Positions 1 through 8,497 of a stretch of DNA of 64,000 bases are shown here, piece by piece. The DNA comes from Stigonema ocellatum SAG 48.90 = DSM 106950 (GTDB lineage: Bacteria; Cyanobacteriota; Cyanobacteriia; Cyanobacteriales; Nostocaceae). The stretch covers positions 62,001-126,000 of the forward strand of contig JADQBA010000001.1 in NCBI GenBank assembly GCA_016903675.1, read 5' to 3'. The translations under genes were made by a program, and so were the position numbers. The notes under the pieces are model-generated. The model saw nothing but the letters and a program-made list of their open reading frames with translations. It was not told the origin of the DNA and did not search any database. Numbering within the stretch: the stretch's first letter is position 1; every line of letters starts with the position of its first letter.

Positions 1-107
1 ATGGGATGAGAGGAGTGCGACCCAAGCAAAGCGCAGTGTTCCTTTGGCGAACGCTTGAAATTGTATCTAAATATCTCGAATCCAAAATTTTAATTGATGG
101 GTAAAAA

Positions 108-620
108 GGCGCTGATAAATGGAGATGCCATTGCGCGAAGCGCAGTGCCCTCGTGCCCAATCGCACTTGCTGTTATTCTTGGAAATAGCGATTCGCTCCG
201 CCAGTGCCGAAGGCAATCGCAAATCTTAATCATTCTCAAACCGTTGAATCTCGATAAGATAACCATTGGGATCACGCAAAAAGCAGTGGTATATATTATA
301 CTTTTCATTAAACGCAGGTGGCTTTTCAAACTCTACACCACGCTGTTTGAGGTATTCATACCACTCATCCACCTGTTGGGTAACTATGGTGAAGATAACG
401 CTCCTATGTTTGCCATCTGGGGGAGTTGCAGTTTCGCTTACTTGACACACTCCCAAGTACCCAGCAAAAGCCACACTGTAAATCCGGCAGCTTCCTTGGT
501 CTAGCCACAACTCTAAACCCAGCTTATCTTCGTAGAAGCGTGTTGAAACGGTGAGGGAGTGAGTGTATAAGAAGGTAATTTGCTGTTCAATCGGCGGATG
601 AGACATAGCCTACATATGAT
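108..620. repeat. Duplicated VOC segment, copy 1
   Basis: About 500 bp here recurs at about 3505-4015 in the same orientation. The match covers the whole VOC gene and the flank beyond its stop, including a shared stretch with the words CGAAGCGCAGTGCCCTCGTG and TTGCTGTTATTCTTGG. The copies differ by scattered substitutions and by a local rearrangement that breaks the second gene. A third, very short remnant lies at 1914-1950. The pattern fits an old tandem duplication with later insertion of the ParB-like and PEP-CTERM genes between the copies. Confidence 0.85.
226..606 (-). CDS. VOC / glyoxalase-fold protein
   Basis: A 126-residue single-domain protein of the vicinal oxygen chelate superfamily (glyoxalase, bleomycin resistance, dioxygenase). 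Supporting signs are the N-terminal FLYT...FYEDKLGLEL stretch, central IFTIVTQQVDEWYEYLKQRG, and the C-terminal FLRDPNGYLIEIQRF strand, where the final Glu is the usual metal-ligand position. Length suits one betaalphabetabetabeta pair acting as a dimer. The substrate cannot be told from sequence. It is the intact member of a duplicated pair; the other copy at 3619-4001 is frameshifted. The ATG follows a short gap to the next upstream gene, which is on the same strand. Confidence 0.8.
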   Translation of the reverse strand: MSHPPIEQQITFLYTHSLTVSTRFYEDKLGLELWLDQGSCRIYSVAFAGYLGVCQVSETATPPDGKHRSVIFTIVTQQVDEWYEYLKQRGVEFEKPPAFNEKYNIYHCFLRDPNGYLIEIQRFEND

Positions 621-665
621 AGCGTTAAATCAACTGTCAGTTCTTTGCACAGATGCCCTTTGCCT

Positions 666-893
666 TCAATCATCTTTAAATATTTCCTCTAGTGCCAGTG
701 GTTTACCAGAAAGTTGAGAAGCAAAATCTCTCAGCTTGAAAAGAGTCTCAAACTGAGCACGCTCAAGTTGTCCCTTTTTAGCAGATGACAAGGTTCTTTT
801 GTCCAACCCTGTTATCTCTTTAGCTTTTTGAATAGATAAATCTTTGTCAGAGGTCCAGTAACGGGAAAGGTCAACGTATTTAGTCATAAACAA
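666..893 (-). CDS. Small HTH-like regulator
   Basis: A 75-residue basic protein. The stretch SIQKAKEITGLDKRTLSSAKKG has the spacing of a helix-turn-helix, and the remainder is helical. It lies divergent from the ParB-like gene at 1034, and the gap between them holds a 22-bp perfect-armed dyad (918-939). This suggests a repressor acting on both genes, which is inference. Translation may begin at the second Met (887). It could instead be the antitoxin half of a small addiction module, but no toxin is next to it. Confidence 0.55.
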   Translation of the reverse strand: MFMTKYVDLSRYWTSDKDLSIQKAKEITGLDKRTLSSAKKGQLERAQFETLFKLRDFASQLSGKPLALEEIFKDD

Positions 894-917
894 TAATTGC
901 TAATTCTCTAAAACTAC

Positions 918-939
918 GTTAACACATTGAAGTGTTAAC
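918..939. promoter_or_regulatory. Operator-like dyad between divergent genes
   Basis: GTTAACAC (918-925), six bases, then GTGTTAAC (932-939): perfect 8-bp arms in the 140-bp gap between the leftward regulator and the rightward ParB-like gene. A related AACACTT/AAGTGTT dyad lies at 16874-16900 in front of an XRE gene. An operator bound by the 75-residue regulator is the simplest reading. Confidence 0.5.
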
Positions 940-1033
940 ACCTCAAAGTATATAATAAGACATAATGAAGGCGATCGCTCTGTTCTTGGCGGAATGGCGA
1001 TCGCCTTCAAGTCAAACCGATTGGGTCGGAACT

Positions 1034-1879
1034 ATGAATATCATGACACAAATCACAGACACTGGTGCAGGCAATAAAGTTGTACCAGTTGAGGTTATAG
1101 AACCGTTGGAATTGAGTGAGGAAGAACAACGCTTACGCCTTCACCTGGAACGAGTTGTCGAGAGATCATTTTATGAGGCAGGCAAAGCTCTGAAACAGTT
1201 GAGAGATCAGAAGCTTTATCGAAGTAGCCATAAAACCTTCGAGGAATACTGTAAGGATAGATTTGGTTACAGCAGCCGCCGACAGCCCGATCTTCTTATA
1301 GAGGCTGCTGCTATTGTGGACAATCTTTCAGAAAAATGCGATCCAATGGATCTCATTTTGCCAACCAATGAACGTCAAGTCCGACCGTTGACTAAGCTAG
1401 AACCAGAGTCCCAATCGGAGGCATGGCAGCTTTCCGTAGAGGAGGCTGGTGGTAAAGTACCATCTGGTAGGATTGTCAAAGATATAGTGCAGCGCATTAG
1501 GGAACGAACCAAAGTGCCAAATCCTTACAGAATACAGCAAGTTTGTCAGATCATTGCTAAAGATAATCCTGAGTTAAGAGGGAAAAGTGGTTGTTGGTGC
1601 ATTGTTACTCAAGTGGGTGATTATAGTTGTACTGTGGAAACTTGGGATGCTGACTACGTATTGAAGTTGGAACATCTCAAGTCGTTTGACTACCTTGAAG
1701 TTGAGTGCGCTTATATGCAGCAGCTATGCTTGCGTCTAAAGAAGCTTCACTCCTTAGGAAATTTAGATACTGCTGCATACTGGATTCTTAACGGGATAGG
1801 AAAGCTATCAACGTCTTACCTGACGCCATTACAAGAAAAGCTGTTGCGTGTTTTGGAGCAGGAATACGGTATTACTTGA
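1034..1879 (+). CDS. ParB-like DNA-binding protein, paralogue A
   Basis: About 281 residues. It aligns along its whole length with the product of 22947-23792: a shared FEEYCKDRFG segment followed by a helix-turn-helix-like stretch, then LPTNExQVRxLTKLEP, SGRIVKDIVQRI, a WCIV/CTV beta-rich part and a C-terminal LEQEYGI. The order resembles ParB/KorB-type DNA-binding proteins, but the family name is uncertain. The frame is open from 965, but the first 23 codons are made of HIP1-rich DNA and have no match in the paralogue, so I prefer ATG 1034 (or 1043). The coding region contains a 27-bp palindrome (1333-1359) just before LPTN. Confidence 0.6.
   Translation: MNIMTQITDTGAGNKVVPVEVIEPLELSEEEQRLRLHLERVVERSFYEAGKALKQLRDQKLYRSSHKTFEEYCKDRFGYSSRRQPDLLIEAAAIVDNLSEKCDPMDLILPTNERQVRPLTKLEPESQSEAWQLSVEEAGGKVPSGRIVKDIVQRIRERTKVPNPYRIQQVCQIIAKDNPELRGKSGCWCIVTQVGDYSCTVETWDADYVLKLEHLKSFDYLEVECAYMQQLCLRLKKLHSLGNLDTAAYWILNGIGKLSTSYLTPLQEKLLRVLEQEYGIT
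1333..1359. repeat. In-gene palindrome of ParB-like gene A
   Basis: Left arm AAAATG c GATCC, centre AAT, right arm GGATC t CATTTT. Eleven of twelve arm positions pair. It encodes residues just upstream of the conserved LPTN motif. The paralogue at 22947-23792 carries an unrelated 23-bp palindrome at the homologous place. Confidence 0.7.
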
Positions 1880-1913
1880 TCGGGGTATACAGACGCTGAT
1901 TGATGGTAGACTA

Positions 1914-1950
1914 AGAAGGTGATTTGTTGATCAATTGGTGGGGGAGACAT
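1914..1950 (-). pseudogene. VOC gene 5' remnant
   Basis: Read on the minus strand, this gives an ATG followed by S-P-P-P-I-D-Q-Q-I-T, matching the first residues of the VOC proteins at 606 and 4001. Homology then stops. The end of the neighbouring PEP-CTERM frame runs into this remnant in another frame, which explains its odd last residues. Confidence 0.55.
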
Positions 1951-2920
1951 GGTTTTTCTGGTACAGTTGGGACTTCTTCCGTGCAGGAGCGGTCACCAGC
2001 GCTAAAACTGCACCTATTCCACCAAACATTAATAGCCCTAATGTAGAAACAGACTCAGGAACAGAAACTCTTCTAATTCTATAAAGTTTTGTAGCATCGG
2101 CAACATATAAATTTTCTTGAGAGTCAAATGTTAATGTACGAGCAAATCCATCAAATCCTTCTGCAAAAGTACTCACTTGACCATTTGAGAGTACATCTAC
2201 CTTATCACCTATAAAACCACCAAAGAAAAAACTATTTGATTTAATATCGTACCCAAAATCTATTATTTCACCTGGGATTTGTCCAAAAAAAGTTGTTATG
2301 TTACCAGATGATGTTCTCTCAAGTATTCTTGATGAATCTGCAATAAATAATGAGCCATTGACAAATTTCACATCTCTAGGACCAATAAGTCCGTCGGCAA
2401 CTATTGTCGTTGTTCCTTCGTTTGATAATTCAAAAACAGTACCAGTTTGAAAACCCCCTCTTCCCAATTGTGTTACGAAAAGGTTGTTCATATTATCAAA
2501 AGTTAGACCTTCTAATACAGGGGTGGATAAGGTCGTACCAAAGTTACTCACAATACTTACTGTATTCTTGTCAACTTGGAACACATTGCCGTTTTCTAAC
2601 GAGCCAAATAATTCTCCTCTATTGTTTAAAGCTAATCCTCCAATAAAAGAGTTTAAAGTAGCTATTGATGAAACATCACCAGATGTCGTAATTTTGAGGA
2701 TATCGCTTGTTCCATTGTAGAAATTTCTAGCAATATAAAGGTTATCATTATTATCTGTAGTCAATCCTCCTGGCTGTACTAGCTGAAAACTTCCCGTTGA
2801 AACTTCTTCTACTTCGTAGCCACTGGGAATAATTGTAATAGCATAAGCTTTAACACTTACTAAAATAGAACTTGTCAACAAACCTAATGATAGAACTGTT
2901 TTACACAAAAAATTTAACAT
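1931..2920 (-). CDS. PEP-CTERM-anchored NHL/SMP-30-like propeller
   Basis: About 329 residues. The N-terminus is a signal peptide (MLNFLCKTVLSLGLLTSSIL... ending near AYA). The middle is a run of beta-propeller blades of NHL or SMP-30 type, with repeated GLTxDxxxNLYIA-like strands. The C-terminus has the sorting pattern VPE, a hydrophobic helix (GLLMFGGIGAVLALVT) and a basic tail, as expected for PEP-CTERM proteins processed by exosortase and exported to the envelope or matrix. I place the start at 2920, where an AAAGG-like site precedes ATG; the frame is open further upstream without a signal peptide. The last residues come from a VOC remnant and are probably not original. Confidence 0.75.
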   Translation of the reverse strand: MLNFLCKTVLSLGLLTSSILVSVKAYAITIIPSGYEVEEVSTGSFQLVQPGGLTTDNNDNLYIARNFYNGTSDILKITTSGDVSSIATLNSFIGGLALNNRGELFGSLENGNVFQVDKNTVSIVSNFGTTLSTPVLEGLTFDNMNNLFVTQLGRGGFQTGTVFELSNEGTTTIVADGLIGPRDVKFVNGSLFIADSSRILERTSSGNITTFFGQIPGEIIDFGYDIKSNSFFFGGFIGDKVDVLSNGQVSTFAEGFDGFARTLTFDSQENLYVADATKLYRIRRVSVPESVSTLGLLMFGGIGAVLALVTAPARKKSQLYQKNHVSPTN

Positions 2921-2989
2921 AATTCTGCCTTTTAATTTGAGACTTTGCTGTATTCCGGTCCACTGGGTGTGCGATTGCTTCGCTCTCAC

Positions 2990-3618
2990 TCAACTCCATT
3001 GGTCTACAAAAGCCAATTTTTACATTCTGTTACTTTTTGGCGGATCTACGAACTCTATCTGAACGTCAAATTTCATTCGTCACAGAGTAGGATAGCACCC
3101 CTATAGTCGATAAGCAATATTACTGAATACTAAGTTTAGGCTTCTGACTTTTCCTGTTAAGTCTTGAAAAGCTTGCTCACACTCGTATTTAAGGCAAGGT
3201 ACAAGATTTACAGTAAAATAAGCCTAGTGTGGTATCAGAGGAGACAAGTGATGTTGGACTGGTGGCAATACTGCGTAGGTTAAGGAATTTCTTGGTTGAG
3301 GCAAGCAGTATAAAAGCAGGGGGAGGGCTTTCTAAGTTTATCGGGTGGATAACCTCAATTTCAGCAGTCGCTTGACCATTTTCCGTAACGCCCGCCCACA
3401 CGGTTTCTTTTACCATCCAGTCAATGGTGAACTCACGCTTGTCAGCTAGGGCTACTGGTAGGGATATGTGTGAGGGTGGGGGGTGCGATCGCGCTCAAAA
3501 TGTTCATATAAATGGAGATGCGATTGCACGAAGCGCAGTGCCCTCGTGCCCAATCGCACTTGCTGTTATTCTTGGAAAGAGCGATTGGCACTGATTGTGC
3601 CGAAGGCAATCGCAAATC
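2990..3618. other. Gene-poor stretch with one degenerate frame
   Basis: No convincing gene. A minus-strand frame between about 3190 and 3470 reads smoothly (ADKREFTIDW then MVKETVWAGVTENG), crosses its only Met in mid-sequence, and looks like a fragment of a larger unrecognised protein. The rest holds HIP1 sites and the outer part of the duplicated VOC segment from about 3505. Confidence 0.4.
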
Positions 3619-4001
3619 TTAATCATTCTCAAACCGTTGAATCTCAATCAAATAACCATTGGGGTCACGCAAAAAGCAGTGGTATATTTTATACTTTAGA
3701 TTGAACGCAGGTGGCTTTTCAAACTCTGCACCACGCTGTTTGAGGTATTCATACCACTCATCCACCTGCTGGGTAACTATGGTGAAGATAAAGCCAGATT
3801 GTTTACCATCCAGGGGAGTTGCAGTTTCGCTCACTTGACATACTCCTAAGTACCCAGCACCACTGACGCTGTAAATCCGGCAGCTTCCTTGGTAAGCGCC
3901 ACAACTCGCTTACCAAGCTTATCTTCGTAAAACTGTGCAGAGGTAGCAAGGTCTTTGGTGTATAAGAAGGTGATTTGTTGGTCAATTGGTGGATGAGACA
4001 T
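3619..4001 (-). pseudogene. Frameshifted VOC paralogue
   Basis: Second copy of the gene at 226-606. The start (MSHPPIDQQITFLYT) and the end (DPNGYLIEIQRFEND) are both present, but in different frames. Relative to copy 1 there are two extra bases near 3888-3917, exactly where a perfect 11-bp inverted repeat exists in this copy only. In the N-terminal frame translation stops soon after. An internal ATG could give a 71-residue C-terminal piece, but that would lack half of the fold. Confidence 0.85.
3888..3917. repeat. Inverted repeat at the frameshift site
   Basis: CTTGGTAAGCG (3888-3898), loop CCACAACT, then CGCTTACCAAG (3907-3917), a perfect 11-bp hairpin. The intact paralogue at about 498-530 has the loop sequence but not the second arm. 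The hairpin is therefore newly made in this copy. Confidence 0.8.
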
Positions 4002-4031
4002 AGCCTACATATGATAATAGCGTTCAATCAA

Positions 4032-4070
4032 CTTTTGACACTCCCCATGCCTAAAGGGAAGGGGATTCTG
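4032..4070 (-). mobile_element. IS200/IS605-type right-end remnant
   Basis: On the minus strand this ends with the hairpin words CCTTTAGGCATGGGGAG and then TGTCAAAAG, the same words found after the TnpB gene at 40085-40118. No transposase lies beside it, so it is an orphan element end or the tip of a degraded copy. Confidence 0.55.
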
Positions 4071-4321
4071 TAAGAGCTTGGGCTATGGTATCGCCTAGAA
4101 AATGGCTTATGCTATTTTATACTTAGAAAATGGGATTAAATTGAAATTACTTACCAAGATATACCAGGTTATCAAGATTTCGCAAAAATTTGCAAAGACT
4201 GTAATAACTCGGAAGATTTTGAGATGACGTAGAAAGGATGATGTAGGTAGTGTTTATGTCCTAGGCGGAAAACCTTGTAGAGGTTAATTTTCAACCGCTA
4301 ATTTTAAATGAGGAAGATTTT

Positions 4322-5296
4322 ATGCCTATTCCATTTATATTAGGTGCTATTGCCATAGGTTCTGCTGTTTTTGGTGGTGTAAAAGCTACTGAAGGTATCA
4401 GTAACATGAATCAGGCAAAGGAGATTGGAGAACACGCTCAAAAACTCCACGAGGCTGCTGTGGACCAACTCAATACAGACTGGGAGGCGACTAATGAATT
4501 TGCCGCAGAGTATGGTCAATTCCAGATTTATGTTATAAAGAATACAATCGGACAGTTCATTAACTTTATTGAGCGTATTGGTCAGCACAATAAACAGACC
4601 GAAAGGGAGTTTTTAGAGGGGCTGGATGGTGTTACGCCAGAACAGATTAGGGAATACAAAACTGCGGCAGTAGAAGCTGAGCAGTTCTTTACAGGTGGTG
4701 TTAAGGCTACTGAGGCAGCATTAGCAGGATACGGCGGTGCGATGGGTCTTGCGACTTCTGTGGGAGTGGCGAGTACTGGAACACTTATTGGAAGCCTCAG
4801 CGGTGCTGCGGCTTGGAATGCGACTTTAGCATGGTTGGGTGGTGGTTCACTTGCAGCTGGTGGCGGCGGCATGGCACTTGGTTCTGTTGTATTAGGTGGC
4901 ATCACCGTTGGTCCGGCTGTATTGATTGGTGGATTTGTGCTTGCTGGTGAGGGCGAGAAAGCTTTGACAAAAGCCCGAGAGTACGAAGCTCAAGTTAACG
5001 TCGCGATCGCGAAAATTGAAGCAGCTTCAAACTTCATGGAGAAAGTACAAAGACGAATTGACGAGTTGTGGGGGTTACTTGAATCTCTTAATGACCTTGC
5101 TATTGCAAGTTTTGACGAACTTGAGTCGTTGCCATCATTTGACAAAAAAAGAGATGCTAGCAAATTTCAACAGGTAGCACTGTTGATGAAGGCACTTGCA
5201 GAAATCATGAAAACCCCTGTTTTAGATAGTAAAGGTCAACTTAATCATGCTACTGCGACCATCCAAGCTAAGTATCGTACTCTTGGAGCAGGCTAA
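4322..5296 (+). CDS. Helical protein with a long Gly/Ala hydrophobic core
   Basis: A 324-residue protein I do not recognise. It starts with a short hydrophobic segment (FILGAIAIGSAVFGGV), then helices rich in Ala, Glu and Gln (about residues 20-125), a very Gly/Ala-rich hydrophobic block (about 128-210, with AAGGGGMALGSVVLGG), and a second long helical region (about 212-324). The plan is helix bundle, membrane-inserting hairpin, helix bundle, as in alpha-pore-forming toxins, but also in some phage tape-measure-like or GTPase-associated proteins. The product of 5299 follows after two bases and is surely co-expressed. Function is unassigned; a two-part pore or membrane system is a guess. Confidence 0.7.
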   Translation: MPIPFILGAIAIGSAVFGGVKATEGISNMNQAKEIGEHAQKLHEAAVDQLNTDWEATNEFAAEYGQFQIYVIKNTIGQFINFIERIGQHNKQTEREFLEGLDGVTPEQIREYKTAAVEAEQFFTGGVKATEAALAGYGGAMGLATSVGVASTGTLIGSLSGAAAWNATLAWLGGGSLAAGGGGMALGSVVLGGITVGPAVLIGGFVLAGEGEKALTKAREYEAQVNVAIAKIEAASNFMEKVQRRIDELWGLLESLNDLAIASFDELESLPSFDKKRDASKFQQVALLMKALAEIMKTPVLDSKGQLNHATATIQAKYRTLGAG

Positions 5297-5298
5297 GA

Positions 5299-5697
5299 AT
5301 GGCGATTAAGAAGGTTGTCTTAAACGAATTTGTCAATCCTGCTGAATGCCTAAAGCAAATAGTTTCTGCTTACACAGAATACAAAATAATTGCGGAGCAA
5401 GAAAAAACTCAAAGACGTAAAATCGATGCTTGGGAAAAAACAACAATAGCTCAGATTAATGCTCAAAGAGATTTGTTAATAGCATATCTTGATCAATCGT
5501 TTGATGAACGAGCCGAAAACTTTCGCACTTTGTTTGCTGTGGTAGATCAAGCACTGACATCCGGTAACAATGAACAACTAGCTATGACTTTAAACTCCAT
5601 TACAGAAATAGCTAAAGCAAGCCCATTTAAAGAACTTGCTAACTTAGCTTCTGTACGGGCAGCACTTGATAATCCTGACCACGAATGGGAGTTTTAA
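5299..5697 (+). CDS. Small coiled-coil partner protein
   Basis: A 132-residue, mostly helical protein with a basic, coiled-coil-like middle (EQEKTQRRKIDAWEKTTIAQ) and no membrane segment. It begins two bases after the stop of the Gly/Ala-rich gene, with a translational-coupling distance and GGAGCAGG upstream. The tight pairing suggests the two proteins act together, perhaps as chaperone, immunity factor or assembly partner. No family is recognised. Confidence 0.7.
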   Translation: MAIKKVVLNEFVNPAECLKQIVSAYTEYKIIAEQEKTQRRKIDAWEKTTIAQINAQRDLLIAYLDQSFDERAENFRTLFAVVDQALTSGNNEQLAMTLNSITEIAKASPFKELANLASVRAALDNPDHEWEF

Positions 5698-6406
5698 TAT
5701 TATAACGAGTGTGACAGTTCTTTTAGTAAAAAGAGAATAGTTTATGAAAGCGATCGCTATACAGGTGGTTTCTACAAGAGACTAATCATATTACCTGTAA
5801 TAGAGCGATCGCTACCTACTCATCTTTGATTTATACAGATGCAAAGCTAATCTCTATCTGGGATTATGTCCTCGCCAAATTCAGAAATCAGCCACTTAAA
5901 AGTACCATCACTATAGCTATGTATTTCTTCCATGATTTCTTGCGCTGCCGCCTCCGGCAGATCGCGCTCCGTGCCAATTGTGCTTAATATAACCCACCGT
6001 GTTACTGTTTTCGCTCAGGTCGATGGACGCGATCGCCATTACTGAGTGTCACTATTCTGACCAGCACCTACCACTTTTCTCCCATTTTGCAGCCTGTAGA
6101 TCTGAGGCGAATCACCAAAGTCATCATCTGGAATGTGATTGACATCAGTGTATGGCGACCCTCAAAGAACGGAGTTAAGAGTGGGCGATCGCGCTCAATA
6201 TCATTGAAAAATCAATCCTTGAACGCCCCAAACCGACACCACATATTTGGTAATTTCTGTCAATGCGTAAGTTCTAAACTGTAGCCGTCATGTTAGATTC
6301 TAAAATTAGACTAAAGTCTATATCCTAAGCATCTGATAAAATTGTAAAATTTATAATGTCTTGAAACCGAAATTAGGCTTTTACCCACCAATGGAGTCAA
6401 GGTGAG
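5698..6406. other. Gene-free stretch with decayed coding remnants
   Basis: No intact gene. Two minus-strand pieces read as former protein (one near 6070-6170 reading DVNHIPDDDFGDSPQ, one near 5855-5960 reading EIMEEIHSYSDGTFKWL), split by stops. A dispersed hairpin (CTGCCGCCTCCGGCAG, 5945-5960) and HIP1 sites lie between. The last 100 bases are AT-rich and probably hold the promoter of the toxin gene at 6407. Confidence 0.4.
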
Positions 6407-8485
6407 ATGAGCGATTTTACGTTTGGGCGCAAGAAAACAGCTACATCAACTTTTTCAAATCCATCGCTTGTCTCACCACATATTCCGACGCTTGCAAATC
6501 CAGTGCGCGGCTTTGGTCTACCAACTAATAATGTCATCGAAATAGCGACAAAAGAATCAACCAACCAGCAAGAAGTTCAGTCTGCTGGTGAGCAATCCTT
6601 GGAACAACAATTGATTAAACAACGGCCTCGTGGTCACGATATTAGTCGTATATCGTTTCGTCGTCCCCAGACAAAGCTGACGATGGGAGAACCAGGGGAC
6701 AAGCATGAGCAGGAAGCGGATCGGGTGGCAAATCAGGTGATGCGGATGATTGTGCCAGATAAATTTAACGCTCCTAGCGTACATCCTGTAGAAGATACCT
6801 TGCAGCGCAAATGTATAGCCTGTGAGGAGGAAGAAGACAAAGTACAAACTAAGCCATCCATACAACCGACTGCTGATGGGGGCTTACAGGCAGGGGATAA
6901 TATTGAAAGTCGGCTTAATAGTAGTAAAGGTGGGGGGAGTGCGTTACCGGATGAGGTGCGATCGTTCATGGAACCGCGCTTTGGTGCTGATTTCAGAGAA
7001 GTTCGAGTGCATACAGGTAGCGAAGCAGTGCAGATGAACCGGGAGTTGAGTGCCCAGGCATTTACGCACAAGCAGGACATTTACTTTGGCGCGGGAAAGG
7101 CTCCCGGAAAGGATGCGTTAACTGCTCATGAGTTGACTCATGTAGTACAGCAGAATGGCGGGCAGGTACAGCCGATGCTGCAATGCAAAGAAGAAAACAA
7201 TGCAGCCTTAGCTGAAATTCAGGGACTACCGATGTATGAACTCCTGCCTAAGTTACAAGCTCTACCTTTTGAGGTTCGTACTGATGAAGATGCAGGTGGC
7301 TCTGTTGGTGGACCTAGGCTTGTAATTGCAATAAGAGCAGTAAAAACTAAATTCGATAAAGTATTAGTTGATTTTCTAGACATCAACAAGAAGGGCCTTG
7401 AGTCTTTACCGCCTGATCAATTTGCAGATATTTTAAGGTATCTTGGAGCCTCTGACAATAGCCTACAAGATAACAAAGATAATTCTAATCAACCAACTTC
7501 TACTACCTCAATTCCTGTTGCTCAGCTAAGTACAACAGAGAAATTTTCTAAAGCTATAAGTCGGGCAATAGAAAGCGATAAATTCTCAGATGAAGCAAAA
7601 AACAGGCTCAGAGAGCTATTAACTGGTGAAAACCTTGCAATTATGGCTGCTTTCACTGGCGTATACATAGCTTCTCAAGTAACCCCTGCAGGATGGGTAG
7701 CTGATGGAATTGGAATAGCCCTGATTATAGCTTCTGCTGTCATGATTGGTCCAGAAGTAGTCACAATAATAAAACATCTCAAGGGGTTTGTACAGAAAGC
7801 TTCCAACGCAAAAAACGACGAGGATCTTGATGCGGCTGGTGAGGATTTAGCAATAGCTGTTACTAAGATTGGTGTTGATGTAGCGATAGCAATTCTGCTT
7901 CATAAAGCAGGAAAAGCAGGAACAAAAGCTGTAAAAACCTATGTTAAACCATCCCCAGCTTTAGTGGATGTTCTTACTCCCGATGGGAAAATAATTCGTA
8001 TTCCATTGGAACAAATATCAAAGAACATCAGTGAAAGTCGTGGCACAGCAGGAGAAGGAACTAAAGTATCTCTTGCAGATGCGATCCGCTCACTCGGTGA
8101 TGATTTTCTAGATCAAAGCGAAGGGCGTGGTGATGGACATACAATCCGCGAGCACGTAGCTCGAACGAATCAGGAATTAGTGAAAAGGGCAAATCAAGAA
8201 AATGTTGATGCCACTACCTTTGATAATAAGAGCAGTACTATCGCTGCGGTCAGGTATAACTTACGCACAAACGCTGCTGATGTTGCTGCTTGGCTTGAGG
8301 ATACAAATGCACCAAACAGAAAAACTTGCGATGCTCAACATCCAATGAGAATAGGTAGAGGTGTTAAGGCAGGCAGAAAGACTGTTAATTATGATATCAG
8401 TGTATCTAGAATAGTTCTTGTCAAAGATCCGACAATGCCCCTGAAATTTAGAATTCTCACTGGATTCCCCTTACTCGATCCATAG
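6407..8485 (+). CDS. DUF4157 polymorphic toxin with RNase A-like C-terminus
   Basis: A 692-residue modular toxin. After a low-complexity N-terminus comes the DUF4157 core (about 90-250): HEQEADRVANQVM, LPDEVRSFMEPRFGADF, REVRVHTG, and a metalloprotease-like HELTH at residues 241-245. This domain marks many cargo proteins of extracellular contractile injection systems. A hydrophobic pair of helices follows (about 408-455). The C-terminal 115 residues match the bacterial CdiA-type RNase A-like toxin domain: GHTIREH with H578 and H583, a conserved TF...A pattern and the final ILTGFP. It probably cleaves RNA in target cells. The gene directly downstream fits the immunity protein. No injection-system genes are in the window. 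Confidence 0.8.
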   Translation: MSDFTFGRKKTATSTFSNPSLVSPHIPTLANPVRGFGLPTNNVIEIATKESTNQQEVQSAGEQSLEQQLIKQRPRGHDISRISFRRPQTKLTMGEPGDKHEQEADRVANQVMRMIVPDKFNAPSVHPVEDTLQRKCIACEEEEDKVQTKPSIQPTADGGLQAGDNIESRLNSSKGGGSALPDEVRSFMEPRFGADFREVRVHTGSEAVQMNRELSAQAFTHKQDIYFGAGKAPGKDALTAHELTHVVQQNGGQVQPMLQCKEENNAALAEIQGLPMYELLPKLQALPFEVRTDEDAGGSVGGPRLVIAIRAVKTKFDKVLVDFLDINKKGLESLPPDQFADILRYLGASDNSLQDNKDNSNQPTSTTSIPVAQLSTTEKFSKAISRAIESDKFSDEAKNRLRELLTGENLAIMAAFTGVYIASQVTPAGWVADGIGIALIIASAVMIGPEVVTIIKHLKGFVQKASNAKNDEDLDAAGEDLAIAVTKIGVDVAIAILLHKAGKAGTKAVKTYVKPSPALVDVLTPDGKIIRIPLEQISKNISESRGTAGEGTKVSLADAIRSLGDDFLDQSEGRGDGHTIREHVARTNQELVKRANQENVDATTFDNKSSTIAAVRYNLRTNAADVAAWLEDTNAPNRKTCDAQHPMRIGRGVKAGRKTVNYDISVSRIVLVKDPTMPLKFRILTGFPLLDP

Positions 8486-8497
8486 GAAACTGTTAGG

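Noticed and set aside
94..504. 136-codon plus-strand frame
   Set aside because: Lies antisense to the VOC gene at 226-606, whose protein pattern is clear; no domain or ribosome site.
4582..4905. 107-codon minus frame rich in Pro and Ala
   Set aside because: Antisense of the Gly/Ala-rich block of the 4322-5296 gene; composition follows from that.
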